A stretch of 64,000 nucleotides of DNA from Blasia pusilla (Eukaryota; Marchantiophyta; Marchantiopsida; Blasiales): contig CM114273.1 in assembly GCA_050084515.1 (NCBI GenBank), forward strand, positions 17,112,001 through 17,176,000, written 5' to 3'. Below the pieces are notes generated by a model, which saw nothing but the letters and a program-made list of their open reading frames with translations, was not told the origin of the DNA and did not search any database. Each line of letters opens with the position of its first letter. The first letter of the stretch is position 1. The position numbers and the translations under genes are program-made. Below are positions 21,707 through 34,947 of the stretch, piece by piece.

Positions 21707-24700
21707 ATGACGTCGATGGAGGAGGATCCTTCACTGGAGTCTGCGCCTCATGATGAGGCGCTGGATGCAGAAATCGAAGGGAAAAGAGTTTGGGGCCTGA
21801 AGGTGCGTTTCTTGGTAGGAGCTATTTGTACACAAATTTTTTTGAAATTTCGTGGATTGGTCCGATCGAGTTTTAGAGTCATTGAGCGGGGCAGAAGATG
21901 TGCGGAAGACTGCATGCTGGTATATTCGGTCTTTCTGGCCGGTACTTCACAGGAGACAGATTTTTAGAGCCATTTGTGTGAAAAATCCTTCGTAGCTGAA
22001 GATTTCTGATAATTGTGGTTTTTGCGTCGGTTTCTACCCGAAATTGGCAGTCTATTGTGACCTAAAAATTCCTACGCTCAGAGCCTTCCCAATAGTTTAA
22101 GCGAAAAAACCATTATGGTACTGTGACGGAAAATGCAACCCTAAATTGTGTCCGCATCACAGGAAGGAAGGTTGGATGCGGCTATAGAGGCACTTTTGGA
22201 CGTTGAGAAGCAGTTGCGTCTGTCTGCAGATGTCGTCGGAACGAGAAGAGTGGTCGTGGCTATTATACAACTGTGCTTTGATGCATGCGCTTGGAAGACT
22301 CTCAATGAGCAAATTGTTCTGCTCTCTAAACGCCGAGCGCAACTCAAACAAGTGCGTACAAGCTTCTCAAACCTAATCCCATGTCATAACCTTTTCTCAA
22401 TGATTGACTTGTGAACGGTTGCTTTATGGGTTGGTTTTGTTCCGGTTAAGGTACGTGGCATGGTTGCTCACTAGTGTATGCTCTTGAGATCATTTTGTAT
22501 TTCGTTCTGAAACACTGGATGGGAATGCAGGCAGTCGCAGCCATGGTGCAGCGGGCTATGGAGTACATTGATAAAACCCCAGACCTGGATACCCGTGTTG
22601 AGCTTATTAAGACTCTCAATACTGTCACAGTTGGGAAGGTAGTTTCTGGAATGTTTTATATCGGGCGTTCACATGTGACTAAGGCATTGTGTTTTGAGCA
22701 CCAACAAGTTAGACATTTCAAGTGTTGACGGTTTTTATCATTACTCTTCAGATATATGTGGAGATTGAGAGAGCGCGATTGATTAAGAAGCTTGCCAAGA
22801 TTAAGGAAGAGCAAGGGTTTGTGGCAGAAGCTGCAGAGCTCATGCAGGAAGTACCAGTGAGTGATCGTTGCAATTCGGCCTGACCCCAAGCCTTCTTGAA
22901 AAAAGTTATCTAATAGCTTGCTCATGAGAGTGATGATTTTGATGTCATGACTCTTTGGTACATTTGGGTTCAATCTCAAAGCTATTGAGTAAATCAAGTC
23001 TTGTTGTAAATTCTCACCCAGATTCAAGAGACATAAAAATTAAGTTTCTGCGTTCGCATTCTTGTGTGTCGCTGAAATTGATGGGTTGTAGGTTCGGGAA
23101 TCTTTTGAATGAACAGAGGAGGGATCCAAATTGGAAGAGCTAGGGTCATACCAAAACAAGCTGTTGATATCGACGTGATGTTTGGTTGTATGTGCAGGTT
23201 GAGACCTTTGGGGCTATGTCTAAGACGGAGAAAATTGCCTTCATTCTTGAGCAGGTCGTTCAGCTTTTATCAATCTCCCTGTTTTTCTCTCTACATAATC
23301 AGTCCCGCAGAGAATATGTATACAAGCCAATTTTGTTTGGTAACTTAGTTGAAAATCAAATGATCCTTGGCCACCCTCGGACTTGATTCACACCATTGTG
23401 TTCACCCTTTCTGTTGATGGAGTCGGATTTCTGGGTTGATGGTCAATGTTACAGGATCTGTCTTCATGTGTTTAGTCGTCTGTCCTTCTCGTTTCTTCTT
23501 TCTTTCCTTTCATGTCTGCTGTCCTTTCTCTTTAACCGTCGGAATCCCTTGTTTTGCTCCTTGCTGACACCATGGTAGCTTTCCAACCTGTACCCTGAGC
23601 ATATGGCACAACTTTCATGGTGTGTTCCGCAAGAGTTGATTAATTAGTAGTCAACTATGGTTGAAGTGAGCAAGCATGTGATGGTCTTTTTTCATTACCC
23701 CTTTGGCTCTTAACAGTCCCAGTATTGATATCCTTTCAATCTATACTATACATTTTTCTCCAACTAGTTGAGGATGCACTCCTCAATAGCACTTTTTGTC
23801 TTGCTTGTGTTTCATGCTATCGTGAGTGTTTGCTCTGAATCTCCCCTGTTTTTTGGTTTGCTCGGTATTTCCTGTCTTGCCTGATCACTTCTTTTGCTTT
23901 CTAGATGCACTAAAATTCTCCTTCTGCACCCGCTCCATCCCTGTTCATGTGTGGTACTTTCAGAGTAGAAGTCATCTCGCAAGAGTCTGTTCCTTGATTG
24001 TACACTGGGTGGCTTGTCTGGAGCTTTTAAACTTTAGTATTCAAGAAAGACTTTTAGTCTTTGCTTGTGTATGGGTAGTCATATCATTAACTGAAAAATG
24101 TTTCTTGACAGGTGCGCTTGTGTCTGGATCGCAAAGACTACATGAGAGCTCAGATTCTTTCTAGAAAGATTAGCCCACGATCATTTGTTGTTCCAACTGG
24201 AAAGGACAAGAAGAAACCTAAGGAAGGAGATAATGTTGTGGTAGAGCCCCCCCCCGATGTTCCATCATTGGTCGAACTGAAGCGTATCTACTATGATCTT
24301 ATGATCCGGTACAAATTACTTCTTCATCCTCTTTATCTTTTAGTCTTTTGCCTCTTGATTATTTTTGTAGGGTAGGAATGCAAACTTGGTATGCCATGAA
24401 TATGAAGCCACTGATTCTACATCTTTCTTATGATGATACTTGACTAAAAGATATTCTTGGCCTCCTCTAGTTTATTGACGTTACTGTTAGTGAAACTCTT
24501 TTGGTCTGGAAACTTGTGAAGAGTGGTTGGGTCATTCAATGAAGGAGGGTGACGTCAAATGTTTGTCACATTGTTGAATGCAGGTACCACTTACACAGTC
24601 ATGATTACTTGGAGATTTGTCGCAGCTATCAGGCCGTGTATGACACCCCATCTGTCAAAGAGGACCCTTCAAACTGGATACCTGTAAGGAAATGGGAATT

Positions 24701-26158
24701 AAGTAAAGCTTCAACTATGTGCGCATGTTAGTCATCGGCTGTCTTTTAAGTCGGCCTTTCCTAGATCTTCTGACCTGTCTTGTACTGATGGTCCCAGAAC
24801 TTGAAAACTATCAGTGCTGAAGACCCAGGGGTGTAATCCTGGTATTGTGGGTATGGGTTGAAAATGTGTGTATTTGATCACCTTTGTACTAAAACACAAA
24901 GTTATATGATTGATTGTTATGTGCAGGTTTTAAGAAAAATTTGCTGGTATTTGGTGCTTGCTCCATATGACACTATGCAGTCAAGCTTGATGAATAGTAC
25001 TCTGGAAGACAAGAAACTTTCAGAGCTTCCAAAGTTCCGGTATCAATTCTGAACTTCCTGCAATGTGAAGTGGAACTATGAAGCTCATTGAATTATATAT
25101 TAAGTATAAGGCAAACTATGCAGCCTGTTGAATTTTATATTAAGTTTGTATATACTCTGTTTATTTGAGGTCTTGCATCTTGTCATGTCATTCTACTTTA
25201 TGTTGCAGAGGTTTCTGTGAATGTCCTTCGGCAAAGTCATGTTTCTGGTTTCCTACTAGGTATCTGACCTGATGTAGATACTATTTCTTTCTTCTGCTAT
25301 TGTGTGTAGTTTGCTTTGCAGTGCTACTTTGACTGCATTGCTATGGGGTATTTGATTGTGTGAAGGTTTTTTGGAGACAGTGATACTGATGTAGAAAACA
25401 CAATTTTTTTGCAGCACTCTTCTGAAGAACTTTGTAACTATGGAAGTTATAAAGTGGGTACCCTTCTGGGAAGAGTACGAAAGTGATTTTCAGGAAGAAA
25501 GTAAGTTGCCAGGAGGACCTCTAGGGGAGAAAGCTGCTGAGGATCTCCGTCAGCGTGTGATTGAACATGTAAGCATCTTACAGTTCTGTGGAGAACTATG
25601 TGCCTGAAATATCTGTCCAAAATCATCAAAATGGTTGGGGATGGTCATGATTAAGTATGAGTGTTTTAATGGCCTCTTTTCGGTACTCACACTTTTGGTC
25701 AGGGTTTCTCTATTTTACTATGTCTCAAAAGATAATTCTGATTTCCATGTGGTGGATACAGAATATATTGGTTGTATCAAAATATTATGCGAGAATCACT
25801 CTTCCACGACTCTCTGAACTTCTGAGTTTATCATTACCAGTAAGTGACTAGTATGCTCTACATGGCTTTCTGGGTTTTGTGTTGGCCAGTCTTCCTTTCC
25901 TGGGTGCTCATCATAAGGCCATGTTTGCTGGTGCAGGAAACTGAGAAGCATTTGGCAGACATGGTTGTGTCAAAGGCCCTCATTGCCAAGGTGGATAGAC
26001 CAGCAGGAGTGGTGTGTTTCCAAAACCAAAAGGACAGTAATGAAGTGTTGAATTCATGGGCTGTGAGCATAGAGAAGTTGTTAGAGCTGGTGGAGAAAAG
26101 CTGTCACCAGATTCACAAGGAGACCATGGTTCACAAAGTCACCCTTAAAGTTCAGTGA
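21707..26158 (+). CDS. RPN5: 26S proteasome regulatory subunit RPN5 (PSMD12)
   Basis: RPN5 is a PCI-domain subunit of the proteasome lid, needed to assemble and hold the lid that captures and de-ubiquitinates substrates. Eleven exons with GT-AG introns: 21,707-21,802; 22,163-22,351; 22,531-22,638; 22,752-22,856; 23,198-23,254; 24,112-24,308; 24,584-24,683; 24,927-25,039; 25,415-25,568; 25,762-25,839; 25,937-26,158. Phases join without error to give about 472 residues; the Arabidopsis protein is, from memory, about 440. Hallmarks are [11 protein letters not shown]-type, [19 protein letters not shown] and [19 protein letters not shown] segments, the PCI region [17 protein letters not shown], and a C-terminus ending [13 protein letters not shown]. 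The first ATG (21,707) and a second three codons on are both possible starts. The N-terminal 30 or so residues are acidic and not conserved. Confidence 0.95.
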
Positions 26159-28600
26159 TAGGTGTAGTTAAGAGAGAAGACTTTAGGGTATTCCTTTCTG
26201 GTCTCATTTGTATTGCCATGGAGTTGTTGAAAATTCGCCTCCTTCCATTCCAAAGGAACCCAATTTTTGCCTCGAACAGCAAGCAACTCCTGTAATAAAA
26301 ATTTGTGAAGTTGTACTCGAGTGAAAAGTAGTTGGAGGATGGGAATCTGTCTTATTGGAGTGGAAGTTTGGGGCTGGCGGAGTTTTTCCTCATCAGCACC
26401 AGCATTAGAGGTTTTTATTGAGGGGCGTGTTAAGATTATAATTGAGAGGTCATCAGCGTCAACCTCTCACTGGAATTTCACATCCTGCTGCATAACTGAG
26501 AAGGATTTTCTTTTATCAGTGGGTCTGTGATGATTTGGACAAGGTGATTGACCATGGCTCAGACTCGCATGTAATGTAGTGGTTCCAGAGTTCGATTCAA
26601 AGCTCTGCGGGAAACCTGGATTCAGTTTCACATCTGGAGACTCATGATCTAATGTGTTTTTGTACGGTTTGCCCAAGCTTTGCCAAAGCTAGCCCATATT
26701 TTCTCTTGGCCATTAACCTAAAATTAGTCGCAACTTTGGCCTACAATATCATCCATGGATGTCGCATCCTGAATATATTCTCACTCAGTCATCGACCTAA
26801 ACTAGGTTGCAATAGTGGCCTAAAATACTAAAAATCGAATTTTTATCCTAATACAATATATGAATCTGGGCAGGCATTTCACCAATTTTGAATGGCATTA
26901 ATCTCCTTGAAGCAAACTGGTCCTCTGTAGACCATAATACAGTTTCCCAGTTTGAAATGAAGTTAACGTCCTGAAACTGCAACAGCGACCTTAGAATAGG
27001 ACCGAACTGTCGAAATCACTCCATCTACAGGTGGGTGCGCGCTAAACTTCCACTATAAGTTTGGAGTAGAAGGGATTTTGTCATTACTGCACTACTTGTC
27101 CTATGCTCGCAGGAAGGTAATTTAAATCATTGTGGGGTTTCTCATGATAAATTTTAAAATTTTCATTTGTAATACAAATCAATTTTGATCGACTGCATGG
27201 CGTCGAAGTGAGTGATCTATTGGACGAAAACATTGAGTGTTTTCATTTTATACTATGAAGAAGAGTTTGTAATATGAACGGGTATTCCTATGATATTACA
27301 AATCGATTTAGCATCCATATGCCATTATAAACAGATGTGGCAGTAGGAGAGAGAGAGAACTCAATAATATGTCCTAGTAGTAGGGGTGGGAATAATATCA
27401 AATAGTGGAACCATTCATGAAACCAAGTTACCTAATTATGCATCTAAGATGTTCAAAATAAAAATTGTAGATGAAAATCCAATCACAAATGTTAATTTTT
27501 TATGTTAGTGTCAAGGAAATAATTAAAAAATTATATTATTTATTATAGTTTGAAATTTTTGGCGTGGAGAAAAAAATTTGGCCACTAAGGAAATTCATTA
27601 AATTTTTTTGATAGAAAAGATATTATAAATAAAAGGAAATTTTTTTAATACTAATTTTGATAGGATGATTTTATCTCCATAAGAAAAGGAAAAATAAATA
27701 AATTCTTGTTATTAAAAAAAAGATAATCTATATATTTAAAAGAGGATGGAATTAAAGAAACCCTCTATTGATACTTGCCTTCGATTATTAGACGTGTCAT
27801 TTGAAGATAATTAAATCAAGAAGAAAAAAACCTGTCGTACTAGAAACATAGTGGTGTTAATATAATGTTGCATCTCTTCTTAAAACATTGTTAGTAGTGT
27901 AAATAAGTATTACTTGTTATACCTAAGTAAGGGAACTAAAAATAATATGAAAGTTGCTGTACATGGTCCACCTAGTAAGTTTTTATCATAGAAAAAGTTA
28001 GATGGATTATTTTTATTTAAAAATAAGAAATCCAACCTTTTGTCTATTATCATGTTTACTCTTACTTTTTATATCGTATCTTCTTTTAAATTCCCATTTC
28101 TACCTCTTTGTTCAAAGATCTCCAATCTCCAACCTTCCACCCCTAATCTCCTTTTAACGTGTAAACAATCCAAAATTCCAAATTTTCATCCTTTCCCCGT
28201 CGCCGTCACACCTGGACCCTGCCACCTTCCCGTAAACCTTGATATTGACACGCAATTATGGGATTGTCGAGCTAGAAAGAAGAATGACTTCCATAACGTG
28301 GGATCCACTCCTATAGAGGCGAGTGGCTTTCTTGAAATTTTAGCGTGCGTCGGGATAGTATGACTGTCCTCACGCATAAGTCTCAGACTACTTACACTAC
28401 TAGCCTTCCTCCCGTCCGTCCGTCCGTCCGTTCCTGAAAGAGCCTCCGTTTCACTAGCTACAGCTTTTCTCGCTTTTCACTACAGACGTCACTTACAATT
28501 CTGGAGGAGGAGGAGGAGGAGGAGGAGGTTTCCTCGAGTAGCGGATTGTTTTCAAGCATCGATTAGCGTTTCAATTTCCGTGATCTGTAGAAGTGCCAGC
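26159..28600. other. RPN5 3' region and spacer before RPB4
   Basis: The RPN5 3' UTR probably occupies the first few hundred bases; AATAAA-like ATAAAAA lies near 26,295. The rest is AT-rich and non-coding. The part just before 28,601 is GC-richer and holds (CCGT)n at about 28,412-28,432 and (GGA)n at 28,503-28,529, which look like the promoter/5' UTR of RPB4. Confidence 0.45.
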
Positions 28601-30927
28601 ATGTCGTCGAAACCCGGGCAAGCGGCCGAAGAGGAAGACGCCAGAGAGCTCAAATTGGGAGAAGGTGAGGCCGTGGTGTTTTTTTTTTTTGATAATCTGG
28701 TGGTAGGCGGGGTTGATGATTTTGAAGTGTAGAGGAAGGCGGAGGCGATGAGTGGCTTTCTTGAGCAGTTGGTTTCGGGGGTTCAATTTTCGTGAAGAGT
28801 TTACCTGCTGAAACGCGATGTGGGACGTATGGGGTTTTCGGGGTTATTCCGTATTTCCTGTTTCTGGTGGATAATTTGAAGCACGTGACTAGTGTTAAAT
28901 TGCGTTGCGTTTGCTCCCGATTTCTGGAAGAGCTCGTGACAGTGAGTTTCACCTCGCAGACTTTGTGAAGGCCAAGTGCCTGATGAATGCCGAGGTGGCC
29001 TTGATCTTGCAGCGAAAATACGATCAGCTGCAGTCGTTTTCGGACGACGCTCCGAACCAAATTTCACAGTGAGTGTCCGGTTGGTTCAATGAACTTCGCG
29101 CATGTTCTTTGCCTTCCATCTGAGTACATTTACAGAGTGCATCTTACGTTCTCAGACTTAACAAGTTCGGAGTTAATTTTGCTGAAATGCTTATGAATTG
29201 GTTCGAGGGTGCTAGAAGAACAATGAAGAATACAGTCTGCGGAGAATTTCAACTGATGGCAATATTTGGAACGAGTATGTTTAGCATTTAGGTTTGTAGG
29301 ATTTTGTTCTTTTTTCCTGGGACGGAATGTGTAGTTGCAGGTTGTTGTCCATGTTTAAGAAATTTGGCTCTGAAACGTGGATGTTCTCCTCGCCTTCATC
29401 TATATTATTAACAGATGATAGCATCTTGATTTGCAAGAGCCTCTCTGCTTGATATCGCAAAGCAGTGGGCCAGCAAGAATATGTTTCCACAACACGGGCA
29501 GCAAGAAAATATTTTTATTGGCAGCATGACACATGACATTTATTAATTGCACGGGCTCTACACTAGTCTTATTATACTGAAACTAATCCTCGATGAACCT
29601 TTTCATCTCATGACTAGAAATGGCAACTCCATAGTTTTGTAGTGTGATTTACTAAACGTAGGTTTTCTTGGGCTTAGCCCTAATTGCCAGTTCTGAAACT
29701 CTGTTTGAAGGTGTTGCAATGCCTGAGATTTTATGAGGCTCCAGTTTGGTTTTGTAGGGTTGATTAGAAGTGTTGTACAAGGTGCTCGAAGCTTGGTGTG
29801 GCAAAAAGTTTGCTCTAACGAAAGTGTACCTGTTGTTGTGGGTGTGAAGGGTGTTTGAAAAGTCCTTGCAATATGTGAAACGGTTCAGTCACTACAAAAA
29901 TCCAAACGCGGTCAAGCAAGTTCGAGAGTATCCATTTTTTATGAACCATGTCCGAGTAGCAGTCCTGGATGTCATGTTTCTGACATGGATTCTGGTTTTC
30001 CCATTTCTCCCATGTCCAAGTTTGCTCTTTTCAGAGGAAAGTTTCTTTGGGTTCTAGAGGCAAGATCTATATGTGTATGGTGATGTTGGAGGGGGGAATG
30101 GAGGGGTTGTGTTTCGCTCATTCTAGCTTCTTTGGGGACATTGAGTATAGAGGGATGAATGTTTTCTACTCTATCCAACTGAAAATTCATTTCTCTTCTT
30201 ACTTGCTTCGGTGTCAGTTCCTGTTGTAATAAATCCAAACGTTGCAACTGGCAAACTCCTCTTCATAGTTAGCCTGGAGGGGATTTGTAATTATTGGAAA
30301 GAGATCGTTTGGGTTTTTCCTTTACGGAGTTTGCAGTGTACTCAGCAGAAATCAACTGGCTGAATTTGAGGTATCCCCCTTGGCATCTCAGCTTGTTAAT
30401 CTTTTTTGTGTTTTAATGCCATGGTAGGTGGGATGTATAGTTTGTACATTTAGGTGATAGAATTGGTTGAGGATGAGGTCGACATGAAGGCTGACTGACC
30501 TATCCCCAAATTTCTGGATCAGGACATGTACGTGTCTGCGATTGGGAACTAGTCACTGGGATTATTGGATTTCTAACATTTTCTTACTCTGGTTTGATGA
30601 GTAGGTTTGCGTGATTGGGAACTTGTGTCCAGAGACAGTTGAAGAAGCCAAGGCTCTAGTACCTTCAATTGCTGTAAGTAAATTACCCATTTTGCCATTA
30701 TTTATGATTTCGGATATCTGAGATTGGAAAGTAGGTTAACATGTTATATACTTTCCACTCTTGGGCAGAAGTTAGATAAAACAAGTTTGTTGTGAGCCCG
30801 AGAGAAGGCAGAGTTAGGAATTGTAGTGTAATTTTTGTTTTTTGTGGAACAGAAAAGAGGCCGGATGGATGATGAGAAAATCGAGCAGATGATTGCGGAT
30901 TTGGCTACCATTAAGACTTTCGAGTAG
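28601..30927 (+). CDS. RPB4: DNA-directed RNA polymerase II subunit RPB4
   Basis: RPB4 pairs with RPB7 to form the stalk of RNA polymerase II, acting in initiation and in mRNA fate. Six exons: 28,601-28,664; 28,960-29,068; 29,850-29,927; 30,337-30,370; 30,605-30,673; 30,853-30,927, giving about 142 residues, close to plant NRPB4. Diagnostic segments are DFVKAKCLMNAEVALILQ, VFEKSLQYVKRFSHYKNP, a small exon reading VLSRNQLAEFE, VCVIGNLCPETVEEAKALVP and a last exon ending in KTFE. All junctions are GT-AG and keep frame; exon 3 begins after a less typical GAAG acceptor. Exon 1 encodes an acidic tail typical of the family. The gene converges with the Sfi1-like gene about 490 bp downstream. Confidence 0.93.
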
Positions 30928-31415
30928 CTGTTGGTGAGTGCACTTTATTACGTTACTTGGTTGACTACAGAAATTGAAACAGGACTATATGGTGCTAAGT
31001 ATTGGAAAGCTTTCAAAGCTTTGAAGGGAAATGTGTTGTATATGTGGGTTCAAGACCTGTGGATGTCTTGCATCCTGACCACTTTGGATGCAGATCAATT
31101 GTCCACCATGTGTCATGTGGACAAGTTTCTCATGCACAGGACAAGTTAAATTAATTTGCAGCCTGATTCATCAAATTTCCAACCCCAGAGGGGATTCAAT
31201 TGACAATGCCTTCACAGAAGCAGATTCTCGTTGTATTTAAAGCCAGTTCACTTGGAGGATAGCTTGAAGGATACTCCTATCACAACGAAATTACCGACCA
31301 GCGATTGTAGAGGACAACACCAGTAGGACATTTTCAGGAGAAATTGGTTTATGAGCAGACGAAGAAACAGTTAATCCCAGGACTATAGTGCTCTAAGTAG
31401 GAACCAAGCTTTTTG

Positions 31416-34400
31416 TCAGTTCGGAATTCTTGAGGCTCGAAGATCTTGAACTCGTGATAATACGGCTTGGATCAGTGGCATCTGTACCATTTTTTTTGCT
31501 TCCAAGGAGTGGAGATCTTGTTGTAGCAAGAGAAGTTTTTGGTCGTGCAGCATCTTGTTTTGCTGATCCAGAGGATCAATACTGTTAATGGCACCTACAG
31601 ATGCCATACCAATAAAGCTTCAGTATTTCACAGAAAGAGGAATGAATGGCTAATGAGTAGGAGTCCATTATTACAGCAATTCGGTAATTGTTGGACTACA
31701 TCCATTGATATTCTAAGTTCTGGGATTAAAATTTCATTCTTCAGCTGGTTCTTATTCAATTGTGAAAGAATTATAGGGAGATGTACCGGAAGCCTCAAGT
31801 TGCAATGCTAGTTCTGCACGAAGTTGTACAATTTGAACTTTCATCTCTTCATAGTCCAACAATATCTGCTCCATCCAATCCACTTCCTTTGCAACCATGT
31901 TGGGGTCTCGCATAGTCAATGTAGGAGATGACTTCATGTTTTCATCAAGGTTGGGCAAAGAGGACCTGCAACTCCGTGTGAGATTGCCATTTTCATAAAG
32001 AAAAGCAGGTCTCCGAGGCTGGGACCGCATTGGTAATACAGGTCTCACTGAAGTGGTAGCGTTTTGTTCACACATTTGAGCTGGAAATTTTGCCACGGCA
32101 TAAGGCTTGGGTGGTGCTGGTCCAGATATTGGGTGAGTTCCCACCCCAAGAGATATTCTGCACGGCCACTAGAGAGTGTCAAATTGCTTTGGACTGCCGC
32201 CAAGCAAACATTTTCTGTAAACATAGACACTTCATCTTAAGGTAGTGATTCTTTGTTCACAGAACATGAAACTGCACCGAACTCTTCGTGCATAACAAAC
32301 TCGTTTTCCTGTCATGAGTCCTGATATGCTTGGTGCGTCAGCTAAAGCTCATTCAGAACTCGGTAGGTACTTAACATGATAAGTAGACAGTTTTCTCTTT
32401 AAATATTCACTCGAGATAGAGGCATCATGATATTAGTTGTGCTAGTAATTATAGTGAAGATTTTAATTGTATCCCAAGATTGAATAATGAAGTATAGCTC
32501 GCGAGAGAAAGTTGGCAAGAGGGTAGATGTGGAGTAGTGAGAACATGCATCCAGCCTTCATTGACCATCGTTCGTCATGTAGATCTGATCTAGAGGATAA
32601 GTGGAAGTACAGATCCTGAGATTCAAGTCGTAATGCGATGCTGGATCTAGAGATTTGCGGTACCTTTGGATGCACGGTGATTTCGGAAGGATGTCGTCTT
32701 CCTGGATGTCTGATCCTGTGGGTGGCTCACGCCAGTCCAGGAGTGTTTGCAGGGCCTGTTTCAATAACCTTCGTCTCCTGTGATCGGTGGCGAGGCCGTC
32801 CAACTGCTTCAACCACACAAACTCACTCCACTTGCTCATTGACCACCGGAATAAATTGGTTTTCTGAAAATGTGCAGCCTTCGCAAGAAGTGAGCGTTTC
32901 AGCTTTTGCTCCTGCATGTTAACATGTAAGGCTTTGACTACTGCTGTTGCCCTGAACCCAATGAAAAACTGAAGTGCCCGGGCTTCATTGAATCTCTTAA
33001 TGGTCATCTCTTTCCGAAGAGACTTCCACGAACTGAAAATTTGCGATTTTTTCAACTTACCGATGGTTCCCTTCACACTATTCAAGCGAGCCATTTTCAA
33101 GCTTTTCCGGTCTTTAAACACTCCCTTGACAGAACGCCACGCTTGAAAGGTACGCAGGAGTAACTGTGTGATAGAAAAATTGACCGACTTTTGCAGCAGA
33201 CTTCTCTTCAGTGACCTAAGGGCAGTAGCGAAGTACCATTTCTGGAAGAGCTCCTGCAACTTCGCTGCTCTCCAGCGAGCCTTAGCGTGTTCAACTTGAG
33301 CGTCCATCAAACGTGTGGTTTCCATATGAAGTTTATAGCCATTAACAGCTTTTCTCTTTAACTTGTGCTGATAGCAATCAGTCGAAATCTTTCGTAACTT
33401 GTCCTTGAAATGTTTAATGTCCACATTCTCACAAAGAGCTCGGAATCCTTCTGCTTTGTGTCGCATCTTGGAATGCACGACAGCTTGCCAGTGGTTCCTT
33501 CTGCGGTTCTTCTGCATAGCTGCTTGCCTCTTCCACAGCAGCAGACATCTTTTCACAAATGATCTGACAAACCACGATTCTGCCACCTCCTGCGGAAAGA
33601 AAGGGTGCTTCGTGAGGAGTAGCACTATTCGGAACGCAGTGTTCTACTGCTTGCACTCTTCACATTAATGATGCTCAAAGAATAGTGCGGAGTTGGACAG
33701 TGAAATCAGTACCATGGCGTCCGATTCCAGACTCCGCTCATTTACCACCCTGGCAGAGCTACGTCCGGAGCTTTCTTTGTGCCATCTATCATACGCTGAT
33801 CTCTGCATCAATCCAGCACATCAGTGAGTATCCATCCCGGACGACATTTGATCTTCAATCCCCGCGAGACTCCACTGAATGAAGCTACGTCTTTCCATGA
33901 TCGACCACTCGTTCCCAAGCCTCACTGGCTCTCGAGAATCCGGGGTTGGAACGTCCGCTGATTAGACATCACCGGGCTCGACTGCGAACGGAGCAGGTTT
34001 TTTTTTTTTGGTTGGGGGGGAGGGGAATCTCACGAGCAATTTTCGTTGGTAATGCCTCTCCGCCACAACCAAGTCTTCATCTCCGTACTTGTCTCGCCTC
34101 GCCTCTAAAACGATGAAATTGAAGAAATGTCAACTCCGATTTCAGTCCTTGTACCGGATCGACAGCGTGATGTGAAAACGGTAAGCTCTCAGCACTTGAT
34201 CGTTCAATTACTTACTTTTCTGAGACACCAAGAGATTCCAACACCAGAACCATTTCGTAAGGAGGCGAATATGCAGGACAGGATCTTGGGATGCAGAGTC
34301 CACCGAAATAGCGTCCTTCCACCCGCTCATGACTAATCTCAGCCTGTAGTCGGACCATTTGTGGTCCGCCCTTTGCTGCATCTGCTTTTCATGCATGTAA

Positions 34401-34947
34401 TGGTACCACGATGACGAACATCTTTTGATCGCATTCCATCTCCAGAAATTCTCCGCTGTTACGAGCTGCCGGCGCTCAAGACTCTTGGATCGACAGAACG
34501 CCAAAAGCGCGCTCAAAACCCTCCGGGCCCAGCTGCTTTCAACTGGACGACATTCATCACTTCAGTCGTGACTCTTTTGAGCACCGAAAATCAAATCTGC
34601 AGACCATTTGGGCGAGAGCTCGTGTAATCGAATGATTCACCAACCGCAGACACGACTGTCTAGAGAGGGACAGTAGACGCCGAACTCACTTTGCTTTTTA
34701 AGATCCACTCGTGCTGTAATTGAGAGACCCAAGAGAAATCACCGTGTGGAGATGGAGGGGCATGATGAGGATTAGAACGGTACCCATGTGGCGTGTGCGT
34801 TGGAAAGCTTTTCGGATGAGTTCCTGATAGCGAGTCGCCGACTGCCAGAGATGGAAGCTTCGTCTTTCTAGGATGAAACGTCGAAGTACACAAGCCCTCT
34901 CCGTGATCTGAGACATCCGTGATCTCCTCTCCACCGCTCTCCGCCAT
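31416..34947 (-). CDS. Sfi1-like (centrin-binding repeat) protein, multi-exon
   Basis: The largest exon (32,558 to about 33,588) begins after a good acceptor (TTTCTTTCCGCAG) at EVAESW. It encodes basic helices with Trp spaced about every 30 residues (LLLWKRQ, FQKWYFA, FQAWRSV, FSSWKSL, RWSMSKW), the pattern of Sfi1 repeats, which bind centrin along a long helix. Upstream minus exons: 34,690-34,947 (ATG start, 86 codons, GTGAGT donor), about 34,216-34,550 (two Trp repeats, GTAAGT donor) and possibly 33,742-33,800. Downstream exons 31,790-32,205 and 31,416-31,594 join in frame through a coiled coil and end at a stop. Not every junction keeps phase in my model (exon 1 to 2, and the link past 32,558), so exons may be missing or this may be two genes. 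Sfi1 proteins act at centrosomes or basal bodies. Confidence 0.55.

Noticed and set aside
26575-26625. Second T-loop-like sequence (AGTTCGATTC)
   Set aside because: No cloverleaf could be drawn around it.
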